A DNA stretch of 64,000 nucleotides from Bradyrhizobium neotropicale. Lineage in GTDB: Bacteria; Pseudomonadota; Alphaproteobacteria; Rhizobiales; Xanthobacteraceae. This document shows positions 53,584 to 61,460 of the stretch, piece after piece. The translations under genes and the position numbers were made by a program. Location: the NCBI RefSeq assembly GCF_001641695.1, contig NZ_LSEF01000074.1:1-64000 (forward strand). Direction: 5' to 3'. Under the pieces are notes generated by a model, which was not told where the DNA came from, made no database searches, and saw only the letters and a list, made by a program, of their open reading frames with translations. Numbering within the stretch: the first letter of the stretch is position 1; each line of letters begins with the position of its first letter.

Positions 53584-54804
53584 ATGACCTCTTTCAACTA
53601 TCGCTGGGTGATCGTCGCGGCGGGCGGCCTGCTTGGCTGTGTCGCGATCGGCGGCATGTTTTCGCTGCCGGTGTTCCTGCAGCCGATCGCCAGGGACACC
53701 GGCTGGTCGGTGACCGGCATTTCCAGCGCAATGACGATCGGCTTTCTGGCGATGGCCTTCACCAGCATGGCCTGGGGCACGCTGTCGGACCGGTTCGGGC
53801 CGCGGCCGGTGGTGCTGACGGGATCGGCCGTGCTGGCCTTGAGCCTGTTCGCGGCGAGCCATGCGACCTCGCTGCTGGCGTTCCAGTTCGTGTTCGGCCT
53901 TCTGGTCGGGGCCTCCTGCGCGGCGATCTTTGCGCCGATGATGGCGACCGTCACCGGCTGGTTCGACACCCATCGCAGCCTCGCCGTGTCGCTGGTGTCG
54001 GCCGGCATGGGCATGGCGCCGATGACGATGTCGCCGCTCGCGGCCTGGCTCGTCTCGCACCACGACTGGCGCACCTCGATGCAGATCGTCGCGCTGGTGG
54101 TCGCCGCCATCATGATCCCGGTCTCGCTGCTCGTGCGCCGTCCGCCGGCGCTCGCGCATGCTCCGGCCGCGCCGGCAGGCGAGGGCGCGCCGCAGGCCGA
54201 GATGTCGATGGGCGAGGCGCTGCGCTCGCCGCAATTCCTCATCCTGCTCGCGACCAACTTCTTCTGCTGCGCCACCCATTCCGGCCCGATCATCCACACC
54301 GTCAGCTATGCCGTGAGCTGCGGCATTCCGCTGATCGCGGCGGTGACCATCTACAGCGTCGAGGGTTTTGCCGGCATGGGCGGCCGCATCGCCTTCGGCC
54401 TGCTCGGCGATCGCTTCGGCGCCAAGCGCGTGCTGGTCTCGGGCCTGTTGCTGCAGGCGTTCGGCGCACTCGCTTACGTCTTCGCGCATCAACTCACCAC
54501 GTTCTACGCGGTCGGCGCCGTCTTCGGCTTCATCTATGCCGGCACCATGCCGCTCTATGCGGTGCTGGTGCGCGAAAACTTCCCGCTACGCATGATGGGC
54601 ACGGTGATCGGCGGCACGGCGATGGCCGGCAGCCTCGGCATGGCCACCGGCCCGCTCGCCGGCGGCCTGATCTACGACGCGTTCTCGAGCTACGCCTGGC
54701 TCTATATCGGCTCCTGGGCGATGGGCCTCGGCGCGTTCCTGATGGCGATGACGTTCCGCCCGTTTGCGAAGCCGCAAGCGGAGGCGGCGCCGGTGGCGGC
54801 GTGA
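53584..54804 (+). CDS. MFS transporter, oxalate/monocarboxylate type
   Basis: A 406-residue carrier with 12 predicted membrane helices. Motif A is WGTLSDRFGPRP after helix 2 and repeats as FGLLGDRFGAKRV after helix 8. The N-terminal YRWVIVAAGGLLGCVAIGG and the layout resemble the OxlT/MCT-like group, which moves organic anions. The substrate is unknown. A loop with Ala/Pro-rich sequence (about 190-212) links the two halves. The ATG at 53584 follows GGGAGACC. Confidence 0.83.
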   Translation: MTSFNYRWVIVAAGGLLGCVAIGGMFSLPVFLQPIARDTGWSVTGISSAMTIGFLAMAFTSMAWGTLSDRFGPRPVVLTGSAVLALSLFAASHATSLLAFQFVFGLLVGASCAAIFAPMMATVTGWFDTHRSLAVSLVSAGMGMAPMTMSPLAAWLVSHHDWRTSMQIVALVVAAIMIPVSLLVRRPPALAHAPAAPAGEGAPQAEMSMGEALRSPQFLILLATNFFCCATHSGPIIHTVSYAVSCGIPLIAAVTIYSVEGFAGMGGRIAFGLLGDRFGAKRVLVSGLLLQAFGALAYVFAHQLTTFYAVGAVFGFIYAGTMPLYAVLVRENFPLRMMGTVIGGTAMAGSLGMATGPLAGGLIYDAFSSYAWLYIGSWAMGLGAFLMAMTFRPFAKPQAEAAPVAA

Positions 54805-54834
54805 GCGAGGGCACCGGAGTCTCGCCGTATGCGC

Positions 54835-55707
54835 TCACACCCGCTTTTCGAAGAACAGATCCGGATAAGGGTCGTCGTTGAAGCGCGGGATCTCGCTCCA
54901 GCCGGTCCTGCGGTAGAGCTGACCGGCCTCAGGCAGCGCGCTGTTGGTGTCGAGCCGCAGCAGCGCGATGCCGAGCTCGCGCGCGGCGCTCTCGGCTGCC
55001 TCCATCAGGCGCCGGCCGAGACCCAGCCCGCGCGCGGCGGGCGCGACCCACAGCCGCTTGATTTCCGCGTAGCCGTGATCCGTGCCCTTCAGCCCGACGC
55101 AGCCGAGCGGGAGCGCGTCCGACATCGCGACGATGAACGTTCCGCGCGGGCGGCGCATGTCCACCGCATCGGGATCGCGCGACAGCGAGACGTCAAAGCC
55201 CTGTTTGAAGCGGCGGCCGAGCTCGGCATAGTACTCGCCGAGGCAATAGCGCGCCTCGTCGCTACGCGGGTCCATTGCGTCGAGCGCGATGCGGTCGCGG
55301 GTCAGCGCGGAGGCGATCAGGTCCATCGCAGCGAGCAGGGCGTCGGCTTGCGCATGGCGGTCGAGGAAGCCTTTCGCCTGCGTGTTCGACAGCGCCTCAT
55401 AGGCGGCGAACTCGCGCCGGCCCGCGCGCGTGAGCTTCGCGACGCGGCGGCGCGCATCGTCCTCATGCGCGGTGGTCTCGATCAGCCCTTCGTCCTCGAG
55501 GCTGCGCAGCAGCCGGCTCATCAGTCCGGAATCGAGGCCGAGATAGTCGCGGATCTCGGCGACGTCCGAGCGTCCATGTCCGATCGCGTTGAGCACGCGC
55601 GCCGCACCGAGCGGCCGGCCGCGCCCCAGGAACGAGGTATCGAGCGCGCCGACGGCGGAGGTCACGGCACGGTTGAAGCGGCGGACGCGGGAGATGGGGT
55701 CGAGCAT
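54835..55707 (-). CDS. MarR-type regulator fused to GNAT acetyltransferase
   Basis: A 290-residue two-domain protein. Residues 1-145 are a MarR winged helix (RPLGAARVLNAIGHG, DSGLMSRLLRSLEDEGLIET, DARRRVAKLTRAGR). Residues about 150-290 form a GNAT fold with acetyl-CoA site VAPAARGLGLGRRLMEAAE and C-terminal LYRRTGWSEIPRFNDDPYPD. Such fusions often act on their own promoter and acetylate a small molecule or protein. The ATG at 55707 abuts a perfect palindrome, supporting autoregulation and this start; an upstream start at 55743 would place the operator inside the gene. Confidence 0.88.
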   Translation of the reverse strand: MLDPISRVRRFNRAVTSAVGALDTSFLGRGRPLGAARVLNAIGHGRSDVAEIRDYLGLDSGLMSRLLRSLEDEGLIETTAHEDDARRRVAKLTRAGRREFAAYEALSNTQAKGFLDRHAQADALLAAMDLIASALTRDRIALDAMDPRSDEARYCLGEYYAELGRRFKQGFDVSLSRDPDAVDMRRPRGTFIVAMSDALPLGCVGLKGTDHGYAEIKRLWVAPAARGLGLGRRLMEAAESAARELGIALLRLDTNSALPEAGQLYRRTGWSEIPRFNDDPYPDLFFEKRV

Positions 55708-55729
55708 ATATCTGACTTTAGTCAGATAT
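55708..55729. promoter_or_regulatory. Palindromic operator directly before MarR-GNAT
   Basis: A perfect 9-4-9 inverted repeat, ATATCTGAC (55708-55716) and GTCAGATAT (55721-55729), touches the start codon. The size and AT-rich outer arms suit a MarR dimer. Confidence 0.7.
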
Positions 55730-55758
55730 CTTGCGAGGGTCAATCGGAACTGCTGGCC

Positions 55759-56178
55759 TCACTTCGCCAGCGTCAAGAGCGGCTTGTCCTTCGCGACGAT
55801 ATAGGTCGCAAGCTCGCTTGCCGTGTCGCTGCCGACATTCTTCGCCGCATGCACCGTTCCGGCCGGGATGAACAGCACGTCGCCGGCCTTCAGCGTCACC
55901 GGGGGCTTGCCGTCGACGTCATATTCGATGGCGCCTGCCAGCACATAGATGATCTCCTCGCCCGGATGGGTGTGGCGGCCGAACGCGACCCCAGGGGCGA
56001 GATCGACGCGAACCTGGACCGCTTCGCGTCCGGGCGCGCTGAGATCGTGGCGCTGCAGGTCGGTCCGCGTCACGCCCGTACCTTGCGCGTGCGCGGCCGC
56101 CGGCAGGGTGAGAAGGTTGATCGTGATCACGGCGGCGCTCGCCAGTACGCGCGCGGCTCGCGAGAGATGATGGCTCAT
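55759..56178 (-). CDS. Exported cupin protein
   Basis: A 139-residue protein with a signal peptide (1-31, ending AAAHAQ) and a single cupin barrel. Motif 1 is GRHTHPGEEIIYVLAG and motif 2 is PAGTVHAAKN, giving the three His and one Glu that bind a metal. It should be periplasmic. The function is unknown. It lies between the MarR-GNAT and ohr genes on the same strand. Confidence 0.85.
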   Translation of the reverse strand: MSHHLSRAARVLASAAVITINLLTLPAAAHAQGTGVTRTDLQRHDLSAPGREAVQVRVDLAPGVAFGRHTHPGEEIIYVLAGAIEYDVDGKPPVTLKAGDVLFIPAGTVHAAKNVGSDTASELATYIVAKDKPLLTLAK

Positions 56179-56259
56179 GGTCGGCTCCTTGTGTCGGTCG
56201 ACTGCATCGCGCGGGACCGGGCCGGATTGTCCGGCCGGTCAGCGATGCGGTTGCGTGCG

Positions 56260-56661
56260 TCAGACGAGAGTGGTGGTCACCTCGATGTTGCCGTGCACCG
56301 CCCTGGAGTAGGGGCAGATGCCATGCGCGGCCGCGATCAGCTCCTGCGCGACGGCGCGGTCGACGCCGGGGACGCTGACGTCGAGGCGCGCGCGCAGAAA
56401 GAAGGTGCCGTTCGCATTGTTCAGGTCGATCGCGGTGTCGACCGACGGCTCGGTCGGCAGCTTGATCTTGCGCTGGGCGGCGGCGAGGCCGATTGCGCCG
56501 AGATAGCAGGCCGACCAGGCGGCGGCGAACAGGTTTTCGGCGGCCGGGTGCGGCTCCGGCAGCTTGATGTCGAGCCGTCCGTCGGCCGAGCGCGCGGCGC
56601 CGTCGCGGCCGGAGGTGACGTGGGCCTTGCCGGTGAAGAGAACCTTCGAAGCGGTGGTCAT
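56260..56661 (-). CDS. ohr: Organic hydroperoxide resistance protein
   Basis: A 133-residue Ohr/OsmC-fold peroxidase. The two reactive Cys residues are in WSACYLGAIG and GICPYSRAVHGNI, and the conserved ENLFAAAWSAC segment marks Ohr. It reduces organic and lipid hydroperoxides with dihydrolipoamide. The ATG at 56661 (MTTASKVLFTGKA) is the family start. The open frame upstream covers the operator region. It is divergent from ohrR. Confidence 0.94.
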   Translation of the reverse strand: MTTASKVLFTGKAHVTSGRDGAARSADGRLDIKLPEPHPAAENLFAAAWSACYLGAIGLAAAQRKIKLPTEPSVDTAIDLNNANGTFFLRARLDVSVPGVDRAVAQELIAAAHGICPYSRAVHGNIEVTTTLV

Positions 56662-56687
56662 GGCGGGTCCTTTCGGGATCAAGTTAG

Positions 56688-56714
56688 ATCGTATCCGATC
56701 GAATCGGATGCGAT
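56688..56714. promoter_or_regulatory. OhrR operator 1, near ohr
   Basis: A 12-3-12 inverted repeat, ATCGTATCCGAT (56688-56699) and ATCGGATGCGAT (56703-56714), with one mismatch, 27 bp before the ohr start. Confidence 0.65.
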
Positions 56715-56758
56715 TTGAAATAATTCGCGCTGCGGTCCCGGTCAAGCCCTTCCGATTT

Positions 56759-56772
56759 AATCGCATGCGATT
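56759..56772. promoter_or_regulatory. OhrR operator 2, near ohrR
   Basis: AATCGCATGCGATT is a perfect 14-bp palindrome, 38 bp before the ohrR start. It shares the ATCGCAT and TGCGAT half-sites with operator 1. Confidence 0.6.
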
Positions 56773-56809
56773 TATATGGATCGCGAGATCACGAATTGCG
56801 GAGCCTCCC

Positions 56810-57277
56810 GTGTCCCGTCCTGCCAAATCCGCCAAACCGGACCGAAAGCTGTCGAATTTCCTGTGCTTTGCGATCTATTCGGCCAATCTGGCCTTCGGCC
56901 GCGCCTACAAGCCGATCCTCGACGCGGTCGGGCTGACCTACACCCAGTACATCGCCCTGGTGGCGCTTGCCGAGGAGGACGGGCAGACCGTCAGCGCGCT
57001 CGGCGAAAAGCTGTTTCTGGAATCCAACACGTTGACGCCGATCCTGAAGAAGCTGGAGCAGATGGGCTACATCCGCCGCGAGCGCGACCCCGCCGACGAG
57101 CGGCAGGTGCGGGTGAGTCTTTCGCCCGCCGGACGCAAGCTGCTCGACAAGGACCTCGGCGCATCCCTGATCGCGGCCACCGGCCTCGGTGAGGATTTTC
57201 CCGTGGTGCAGAAGACCGTCAGCCGACTCCGCGACAATCTCCTGCGCAACACCAGGCTGGGTGAGAAGAAGTCCTGA
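56810..57277 (+). CDS. ohrR: OhrR, organic-peroxide-sensing MarR repressor
   Basis: A 155-residue MarR protein. The redox-sensing Cys sits in NFLCFAIYSANLAFGRAY near the N terminus, exactly as in OhrR. The winged helix is VSALGEKLFLESNTLTPILK followed by EQMGYIRRERDPADERQVRV. Oxidation by organic peroxides releases it from DNA and induces ohr. I take the GTG at 56810, which has GCGGAG at good spacing and gives the usual length. The ATGs upstream in frame lie within the operator region. Confidence 0.88.
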   Translation: MSRPAKSAKPDRKLSNFLCFAIYSANLAFGRAYKPILDAVGLTYTQYIALVALAEEDGQTVSALGEKLFLESNTLTPILKKLEQMGYIRRERDPADERQVRVSLSPAGRKLLDKDLGASLIAATGLGEDFPVVQKTVSRLRDNLLRNTRLGEKKS

Positions 57278-57301
57278 TCGGCAGCGCGGCTACGCGCGCG
57301 G

Positions 57302-57655
57302 TCAGGCAAGTCCCAGTTGCTTGCGGGCCTTCTTCGAGAGCTTGGCAACGATCAGCGCATGCGCCTGCTCGAGATAGGCCGCGAGCTCGGGATCGGGCAG
57401 GGCGTCGTTGCCTGTGAGCTGCACCCATTTGGCGCGTGCGTGGTAAGGCGCCGGCCGCGCAATGCCGTGCTCGATCAGCATCGCATAGGCCATGTTCGAA
57501 ACCTTGAACATGTAGCCGCCGGATCGCGCGGCAAAGCCGCCGCCGAGCGCGAACATCTTGCCGCCGACCTTGAACACGGACGTGCCCTCCCACTGCACCA
57601 CCTTGGTGACCGCGGGCAGGCGCAGGCAGCGGGTTTCAAAGCTTCGGGGAGTCAT
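57302..57655 (-). CDS. MmcQ/YjbR-family protein
   Basis: A 117-residue protein of the YjbR fold. Signature pieces are LPAVTKVVQWEGTSVFKVGG near the N terminus, KVSNMAYAMLIEHG, and the HARAKWVQL segment before a helical end. Members have a CyaY-like DNA-binding fold of unknown function. It is encoded convergently to ohrR. Confidence 0.83.
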   Translation of the reverse strand: MTPRSFETRCLRLPAVTKVVQWEGTSVFKVGGKMFALGGGFAARSGGYMFKVSNMAYAMLIEHGIARPAPYHARAKWVQLTGNDALPDPELAAYLEQAHALIVAKLSKKARKQLGLA

Positions 57656-57700
57656 GGCGCGAGCGATAGCACGTCGTGGACGGCTTGCAACGTCGCGCCT

Positions 57701-58741
57701 TTAGCCGGCGACCGCCGCGAAGGCGGCAATCGTGCGATCCACCGCTGAAACGTCGATGTGGCGATGGGTGACGAGCCGGAGCTGCGCCAACCCGCTCGCC
57801 TGCACGAGAATGCCGTGTTGCTTCATGCCCGCGGCCCACGCGGCGGCGTCATGCAAGCTGCCGGAGACATCGATGCGCAGGATGTTGGTCTGCACTTGAT
57901 CGGGATCGGCAAGCGCAGGATCAAGCCAAGCCAGCGCCGCGGCGAGCCGCTTCGCCGCGGCGTGATCCTCGGAGAGGCGCTCGATCATGGTCTCCAGTGC
58001 CACCAGGCCCGCGGCCGCGACGATGCCGGACTGGCGCATGTTGCCGCCGACGAGCTTGCGGAAGCCGCGCGCCCGCGCGATGAACGCCTCGTTTCCGCAG
58101 AGCAGGCTGCCGACCGGCGCGCTCAACCCCTTGGACAGGCAAAACATGACGCTGTCTGTATGCTCGGCGATCCGCGCGGCCGGCACGCCGAGCGCGACGG
58201 AGGCATTGAACAGGCGGGCGCCGTCGAGATGCACGGGGATGCTGCTCTCCTGCCCGAGCGCGTGGATGCGGGCCATGTGGGCGAGGGGCAGCACGGCGCC
58301 GCCGGCGCCATTATGCGTCGTCTCCATTGCAATGAGGCCGGGCCGACTGGAAGCGCGGATCGCCTGTTCCAGCGCGGCTCGGTCCATCGCACCGCGGTGG
58401 CTCGGCATGGATTTCGGCACGAGCCCCGCGATCGTCACGACGCTGCCGAGCTCCGAGTTGAGGAGATGCGCGCCGTTATCCGCGAACACATCCGTGCCGC
58501 GCTCGGCATGGGCGAGCATCGCCAAGAGATTACCCATCGTGCCGCTCGGCACGAACAGGCCAGCCTCCTTGCCCGTCAGCGCGGCGCCGCGCGCCTCGAG
58601 TTCGCGAACGGTCGGATCGCCCTCGCGGCCGTCGTCGCCGAGCGGGGCGCATTGCATGCGCGCCAGCATCGTCTCGGTCGGAAGCGTGACGGTGTCGCTG
58701 CGCAGATCGACGACGTCGCTGCGGCTTTCTTGCGCGATCAT
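57701..58741 (-). CDS. Low-specificity threonine aldolase family enzyme
   Basis: A 346-residue fold-type I PLP enzyme. The start VDLRSDTVTLPTETM is the family signature. The PLP Lys is in VMFCLSKGLSAPVGSLL, and GDDGREGDPTV and HLDGARLFNA complete the active site. It cleaves threonine or other beta-hydroxy amino acids to glycine and an aldehyde. Its start overlaps the transporter stop (TGATG), and GntR lies at the head of the same operon, so its substrate is probably imported by that transporter. Confidence 0.9.
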   Translation of the reverse strand: MIAQESRSDVVDLRSDTVTLPTETMLARMQCAPLGDDGREGDPTVRELEARGAALTGKEAGLFVPSGTMGNLLAMLAHAERGTDVFADNGAHLLNSELGSVVTIAGLVPKSMPSHRGAMDRAALEQAIRASSRPGLIAMETTHNGAGGAVLPLAHMARIHALGQESSIPVHLDGARLFNASVALGVPAARIAEHTDSVMFCLSKGLSAPVGSLLCGNEAFIARARGFRKLVGGNMRQSGIVAAAGLVALETMIERLSEDHAAAKRLAAALAWLDPALADPDQVQTNILRIDVSGSLHDAAAWAAGMKQHGILVQASGLAQLRLVTHRHIDVSAVDRTIAAFAAVAG

Positions 58742-59991
58742 CAGGCGTCCTGCACCTGAAGGCCGGCGGCCGCCGGCTGCGATTCATCGGGAACCGCGTC
58801 GCCGGCAAAGCGCTCGACCAGCTTCACCGCGACCGTGTTGCCGAACACGTTGATCGCGGTGCGGCCCATGTCGAGGAAGGCGTCGACGCCGGCGATGATC
58901 GCGAGCGCCTCGATCGGCAGCCCGATCGCCGACAGCACCATGGCGATGGCGACGAGCCCGCCGGAGGGAACGTTGGCGCTGCCCTTGCTCGCGATGGTCG
59001 TGACCATCACGATGGTGAACAGCGTCGACCAAGTCAACGTCACGCCATAGGCTTCCGCAAGGAAGGTGACGGCAAGCGCGAAATACATGATGGCGCCGTC
59101 GCGGTTGAATGCATAGCCGAGCGGCAGCACCACCGAGACGATGCGTTCGGAGGCGCCCATCGCGCGCAGCTTCTCCATGTGTAGCGGCAGCGTCACTTCC
59201 GAGGAGCGGGTGGAGAAGGCCAAAATCATCGGCTCCATCACTGCTCTCGTGACGGCAAGCGGCTTCTCGCCGATCGCGAGCAGCATCAGCCAGAAGATCA
59301 CGACCATGATCGCAAGGCCGAGATACATGACGCCGACGAGCTTTGCCAGCGCGACCACGGTGGCGAGCCCTTGAGTCGCGAACAGCCACGCCATCACCGC
59401 GAAGATCGCGATTGGCGCAAGGCTCGTGATCCACTTCGTGATCTTGAACATCGCCGCCATCACCGCTTCGAGCACGGCGACCATCGGCTCGCCGACCTTG
59501 CCGACTGAGGCCAGCGCGAGGCCGAACAGGATCGCGAACACCAGCGTCGGCAAGATCTTCTGCTCGGCCATCGCCGCGACGATGTTGGAAGGGATCATGT
59601 CCATGAAGAACTTGATCCAGTCGACCGACACCGCAAGGTTCTGCGGCACCTTGCCGGTCGCGGCGAGCGGCGCCCCGGCGCCGGGATGGAACGCGGCGTT
59701 GAGGAGCAGGCCGATCACGATCGAAATCACGGTCGCGACGTAGAAATAGCCGAGGCTGATCGCGGCGACGCGGCCCAGGACCTTCAGCTCGCTGCCCATC
59801 CGGTAGAGGCCGAGCGTGACCGCGGCGAACACGACGGGGATGACGATCATCTTCACCGCCTCGACGAAGGCGGTGCCGATCGGGCGCAGGCTCGCGCCGA
59901 AATCCGGCCAGATCAGTCCGACGCAGAGGCCGGCGGCGAGGCCGATCAGCATCTGGAACACGAGCGGCACTCTGAACGACGCTCCGATCAT
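58741..59991 (-). CDS. Dicarboxylate/amino acid:cation symporter (DAACS)
   Basis: A 416-residue GltP/DctA-family carrier. Characteristic parts are the N-terminal RVPLVFQMLIGLAAGLCVGL, the hairpin with AFSTRSSEVTLPL (serine-rich signature) and LPLGYAFNRDGAIMYFALAV (cation and substrate site). It imports an amino acid or dicarboxylate with Na+ or H+. The Asp of the helix 8 motif is replaced or shifted, so the substrate is uncertain. It overlaps both GntR (ATGA) and the threonine aldolase gene (TGATG). A threonine- or serine-like substrate is the simplest guess. Confidence 0.88.
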   Translation of the reverse strand: MIGASFRVPLVFQMLIGLAAGLCVGLIWPDFGASLRPIGTAFVEAVKMIVIPVVFAAVTLGLYRMGSELKVLGRVAAISLGYFYVATVISIVIGLLLNAAFHPGAGAPLAATGKVPQNLAVSVDWIKFFMDMIPSNIVAAMAEQKILPTLVFAILFGLALASVGKVGEPMVAVLEAVMAAMFKITKWITSLAPIAIFAVMAWLFATQGLATVVALAKLVGVMYLGLAIMVVIFWLMLLAIGEKPLAVTRAVMEPMILAFSTRSSEVTLPLHMEKLRAMGASERIVSVVLPLGYAFNRDGAIMYFALAVTFLAEAYGVTLTWSTLFTIVMVTTIASKGSANVPSGGLVAIAMVLSAIGLPIEALAIIAGVDAFLDMGRTAINVFGNTVAVKLVERFAGDAVPDESQPAAAGLQVQDA

Positions 59992-60671
59992 GCGCTATTG
60001 TCTCCCTGTCCCGGATATTGCGTGCGGATGGCGCCTAACGCGGTGAGGCGCGCTTCGAAGGCGGATGAGAGGTGGCGCCACATGCGCTGCTGCGCGGCGT
60101 CGGGGTCCTTCGCCGCGACGGCGGCGTAGATCTCGAGATGCTCGCTGACGGCCTGGCGCGTGCGCTCGATGCTGTATTGACGCATCTTCTGCAGGGCGAG
60201 GCCGCTTTGGGCGCGCAGATTGTCATAAGCCTGCGCCAGCCGGCCGTTGCCGGTCGCGCGAAAGAGTTCGTCGTGGAAGGCCCAGCCGACCTGCTGCGCC
60301 TCTTCGACATCGAGCGTCGCGCCCGACTGGATCCTGCGCAGCTCCTCCGCACAGTGTCGCAACGGCTCGGTCGGTCCGCGCGTCGCGGCGAGATAGGCCG
60401 CCATTCCCTCGAGCGCGAGCCGCAACTCGTGGATCTCGCGCAGGTCGTCGAACGACATCTGCCGCACAAAGGTGCCGCGCATCGGATGGATGGTGAGGAG
60501 GCCGTCATGGGCGAGCGCCTTCAGCGCCTCGCGGATCGGCGTGCGTCCAAGCGCCAGCCGGGTCGACAGGCTGCGTTCGGACAGCGGCTCGTCGGGCGCG
60601 AACTCGCCGGAGACGACGAGGTCGCGGAGCAGGGAATAGGCGCGGTCACGGTCGAGGGAGGTCGTGGGCAT
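59988..60671 (-). CDS. GntR-family regulator (FadR/FCD type)
   Basis: A 227-residue regulator. The N-terminal winged helix includes RAYSLLRDLVVSGEFAPDEP and GRTPIREALKALAHDGL. The all-helical FCD effector domain covers about 80-215, with metal-ligand residues in the DDLREIHELRLALEG and WAFHDELFRATGN regions. It is the first gene of the operon with the symporter and the aldolase. I use the ATG at 60671 because the alternative at 60680 overlaps the palindromic operator. Confidence 0.9.
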   Translation of the reverse strand: MPTTSLDRDRAYSLLRDLVVSGEFAPDEPLSERSLSTRLALGRTPIREALKALAHDGLLTIHPMRGTFVRQMSFDDLREIHELRLALEGMAAYLAATRGPTEPLRHCAEELRRIQSGATLDVEEAQQVGWAFHDELFRATGNGRLAQAYDNLRAQSGLALQKMRQYSIERTRQAVSEHLEIYAAVAAKDPDAAQQRMWRHLSSAFEARLTALGAIRTQYPGQGDNSA

Positions 60672-60673
60672 AC

Positions 60674-60696
60674 CTGACATACCAGCGGCATGTCAG
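60674..60696. promoter_or_regulatory. Inverted repeat before the GntR gene
   Basis: A perfect 7-9-7 inverted repeat, CTGACAT (60674-60680) and ATGTCAG (60690-60696), immediately precedes the GntR start. It is a likely autoregulatory site for the whole operon. Confidence 0.6.
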
Positions 60697-60782
60697 AGGT
60701 GTGTCAAGTCGAGCCGTCGATTTTGCCGAGGAAACAGCCGTCGAAACAAAGTCACGGACTTGTGCCTTGTGCTCTAAATCTA

Positions 60783-60831
60783 AAAACATATCTTACGATA
60801 TATCTAACAATGGAGACGTAAGATATGTTTT
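60783..60831. promoter_or_regulatory. Long inverted repeat covering the PadR start codon
   Basis: Two perfect 14-bp arms, AAAACATATCTTAC (60783-60796) and GTAAGATATGTTTT (60818-60831), flank a 21-bp spacer that contains GATATATC and the ribosome-binding site GGAG. The start codon (60825) lies inside the right arm. Either PadR binds here, or the RNA folds and hides the start. Confidence 0.7.
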
Positions 60832-61460
60832 GTGACAAGCACCACAACAGACACGGTCGAGATGACCACGAGTTCCGCTTCGCTTTCGCCATGGGTCGCC
60901 ACGGCAGGCGGCATCCCTTTGGCCGCGGTGGGCATGGCTTTTTCGGACGCGGCGCCGGCGGCGATTTTCCGGGTGCGCGACGGCTGTCCTCGCAGGACCT
61001 CCAGCTCGTGATCCTGGCGCTGCTCGCCGAAAATCCGGCGCACGGCTACGAGCTCATCAAAACCATCGAGGAACGCTCGGATGGTTTCTACACGCCGAGC
61101 CCGGGCGTGATCTATCCGGCGCTGACCTATCTCGAGGAGGTCGGCCACGCCAGCGTCGCGCAGGATGGCGGCCGCAAACTCTACAGCGTCACAGAGCAGG
61201 GCAAGGCGCATCTCGCCGGGAACCGCACCACGGCCGATGCGATCCTTCAGGCGCTGTCGCGGATCGGGCGCCGCATGGAAGAGGTGCGCGAGGCCTTTGC
61301 CGGCGTCAGTGATCTCGATGCGGACGCTTCCGACGAGCTGCAGCGGGCCCGCCACGGCCTCAAGCGCGCGCTGCGCAGCAAGCACGGCTGTGACGCCACT
61401 GAAGCGCGCCGCATTGCCGGCATCCTGGATCGCGCCGTCGCAGAGATCGTGGGCTCGTAA
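60825..61460 (+). CDS. PadR-family regulator with His/Gly-rich N terminus
   Basis: A 211-residue protein. The PadR winged helix is at about 54-125 (LQLVILALLAENPAHGYELI, SPGVIYPALTYLEEVGH and RKLYSVTEQGKAHL). The first 50 residues are rich in His, Gly, Arg and Phe (CDKHHNRHGRDDHEF, RHGRRHPFGRGGHGFFGRG), which could bind a metal. The C-terminal helices include KHGCDATEARR. No obvious target operon is adjacent. The start at 60825 is set by GGAG at 60812-60815. Confidence 0.85.
   Translation: MFCDKHHNRHGRDDHEFRFAFAMGRHGRRHPFGRGGHGFFGRGAGGDFPGARRLSSQDLQLVILALLAENPAHGYELIKTIEERSDGFYTPSPGVIYPALTYLEEVGHASVAQDGGRKLYSVTEQGKAHLAGNRTTADAILQALSRIGRRMEEVREAFAGVSDLDADASDELQRARHGLKRALRSKHGCDATEARRIAGILDRAVAEIVGS

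Noticed and set aside
53277..53597. 106-codon minus-strand ORF in the gap before the MFS gene
   Set aside because: No ribosome-binding site, no domain, and composition typical of non-coding DNA.
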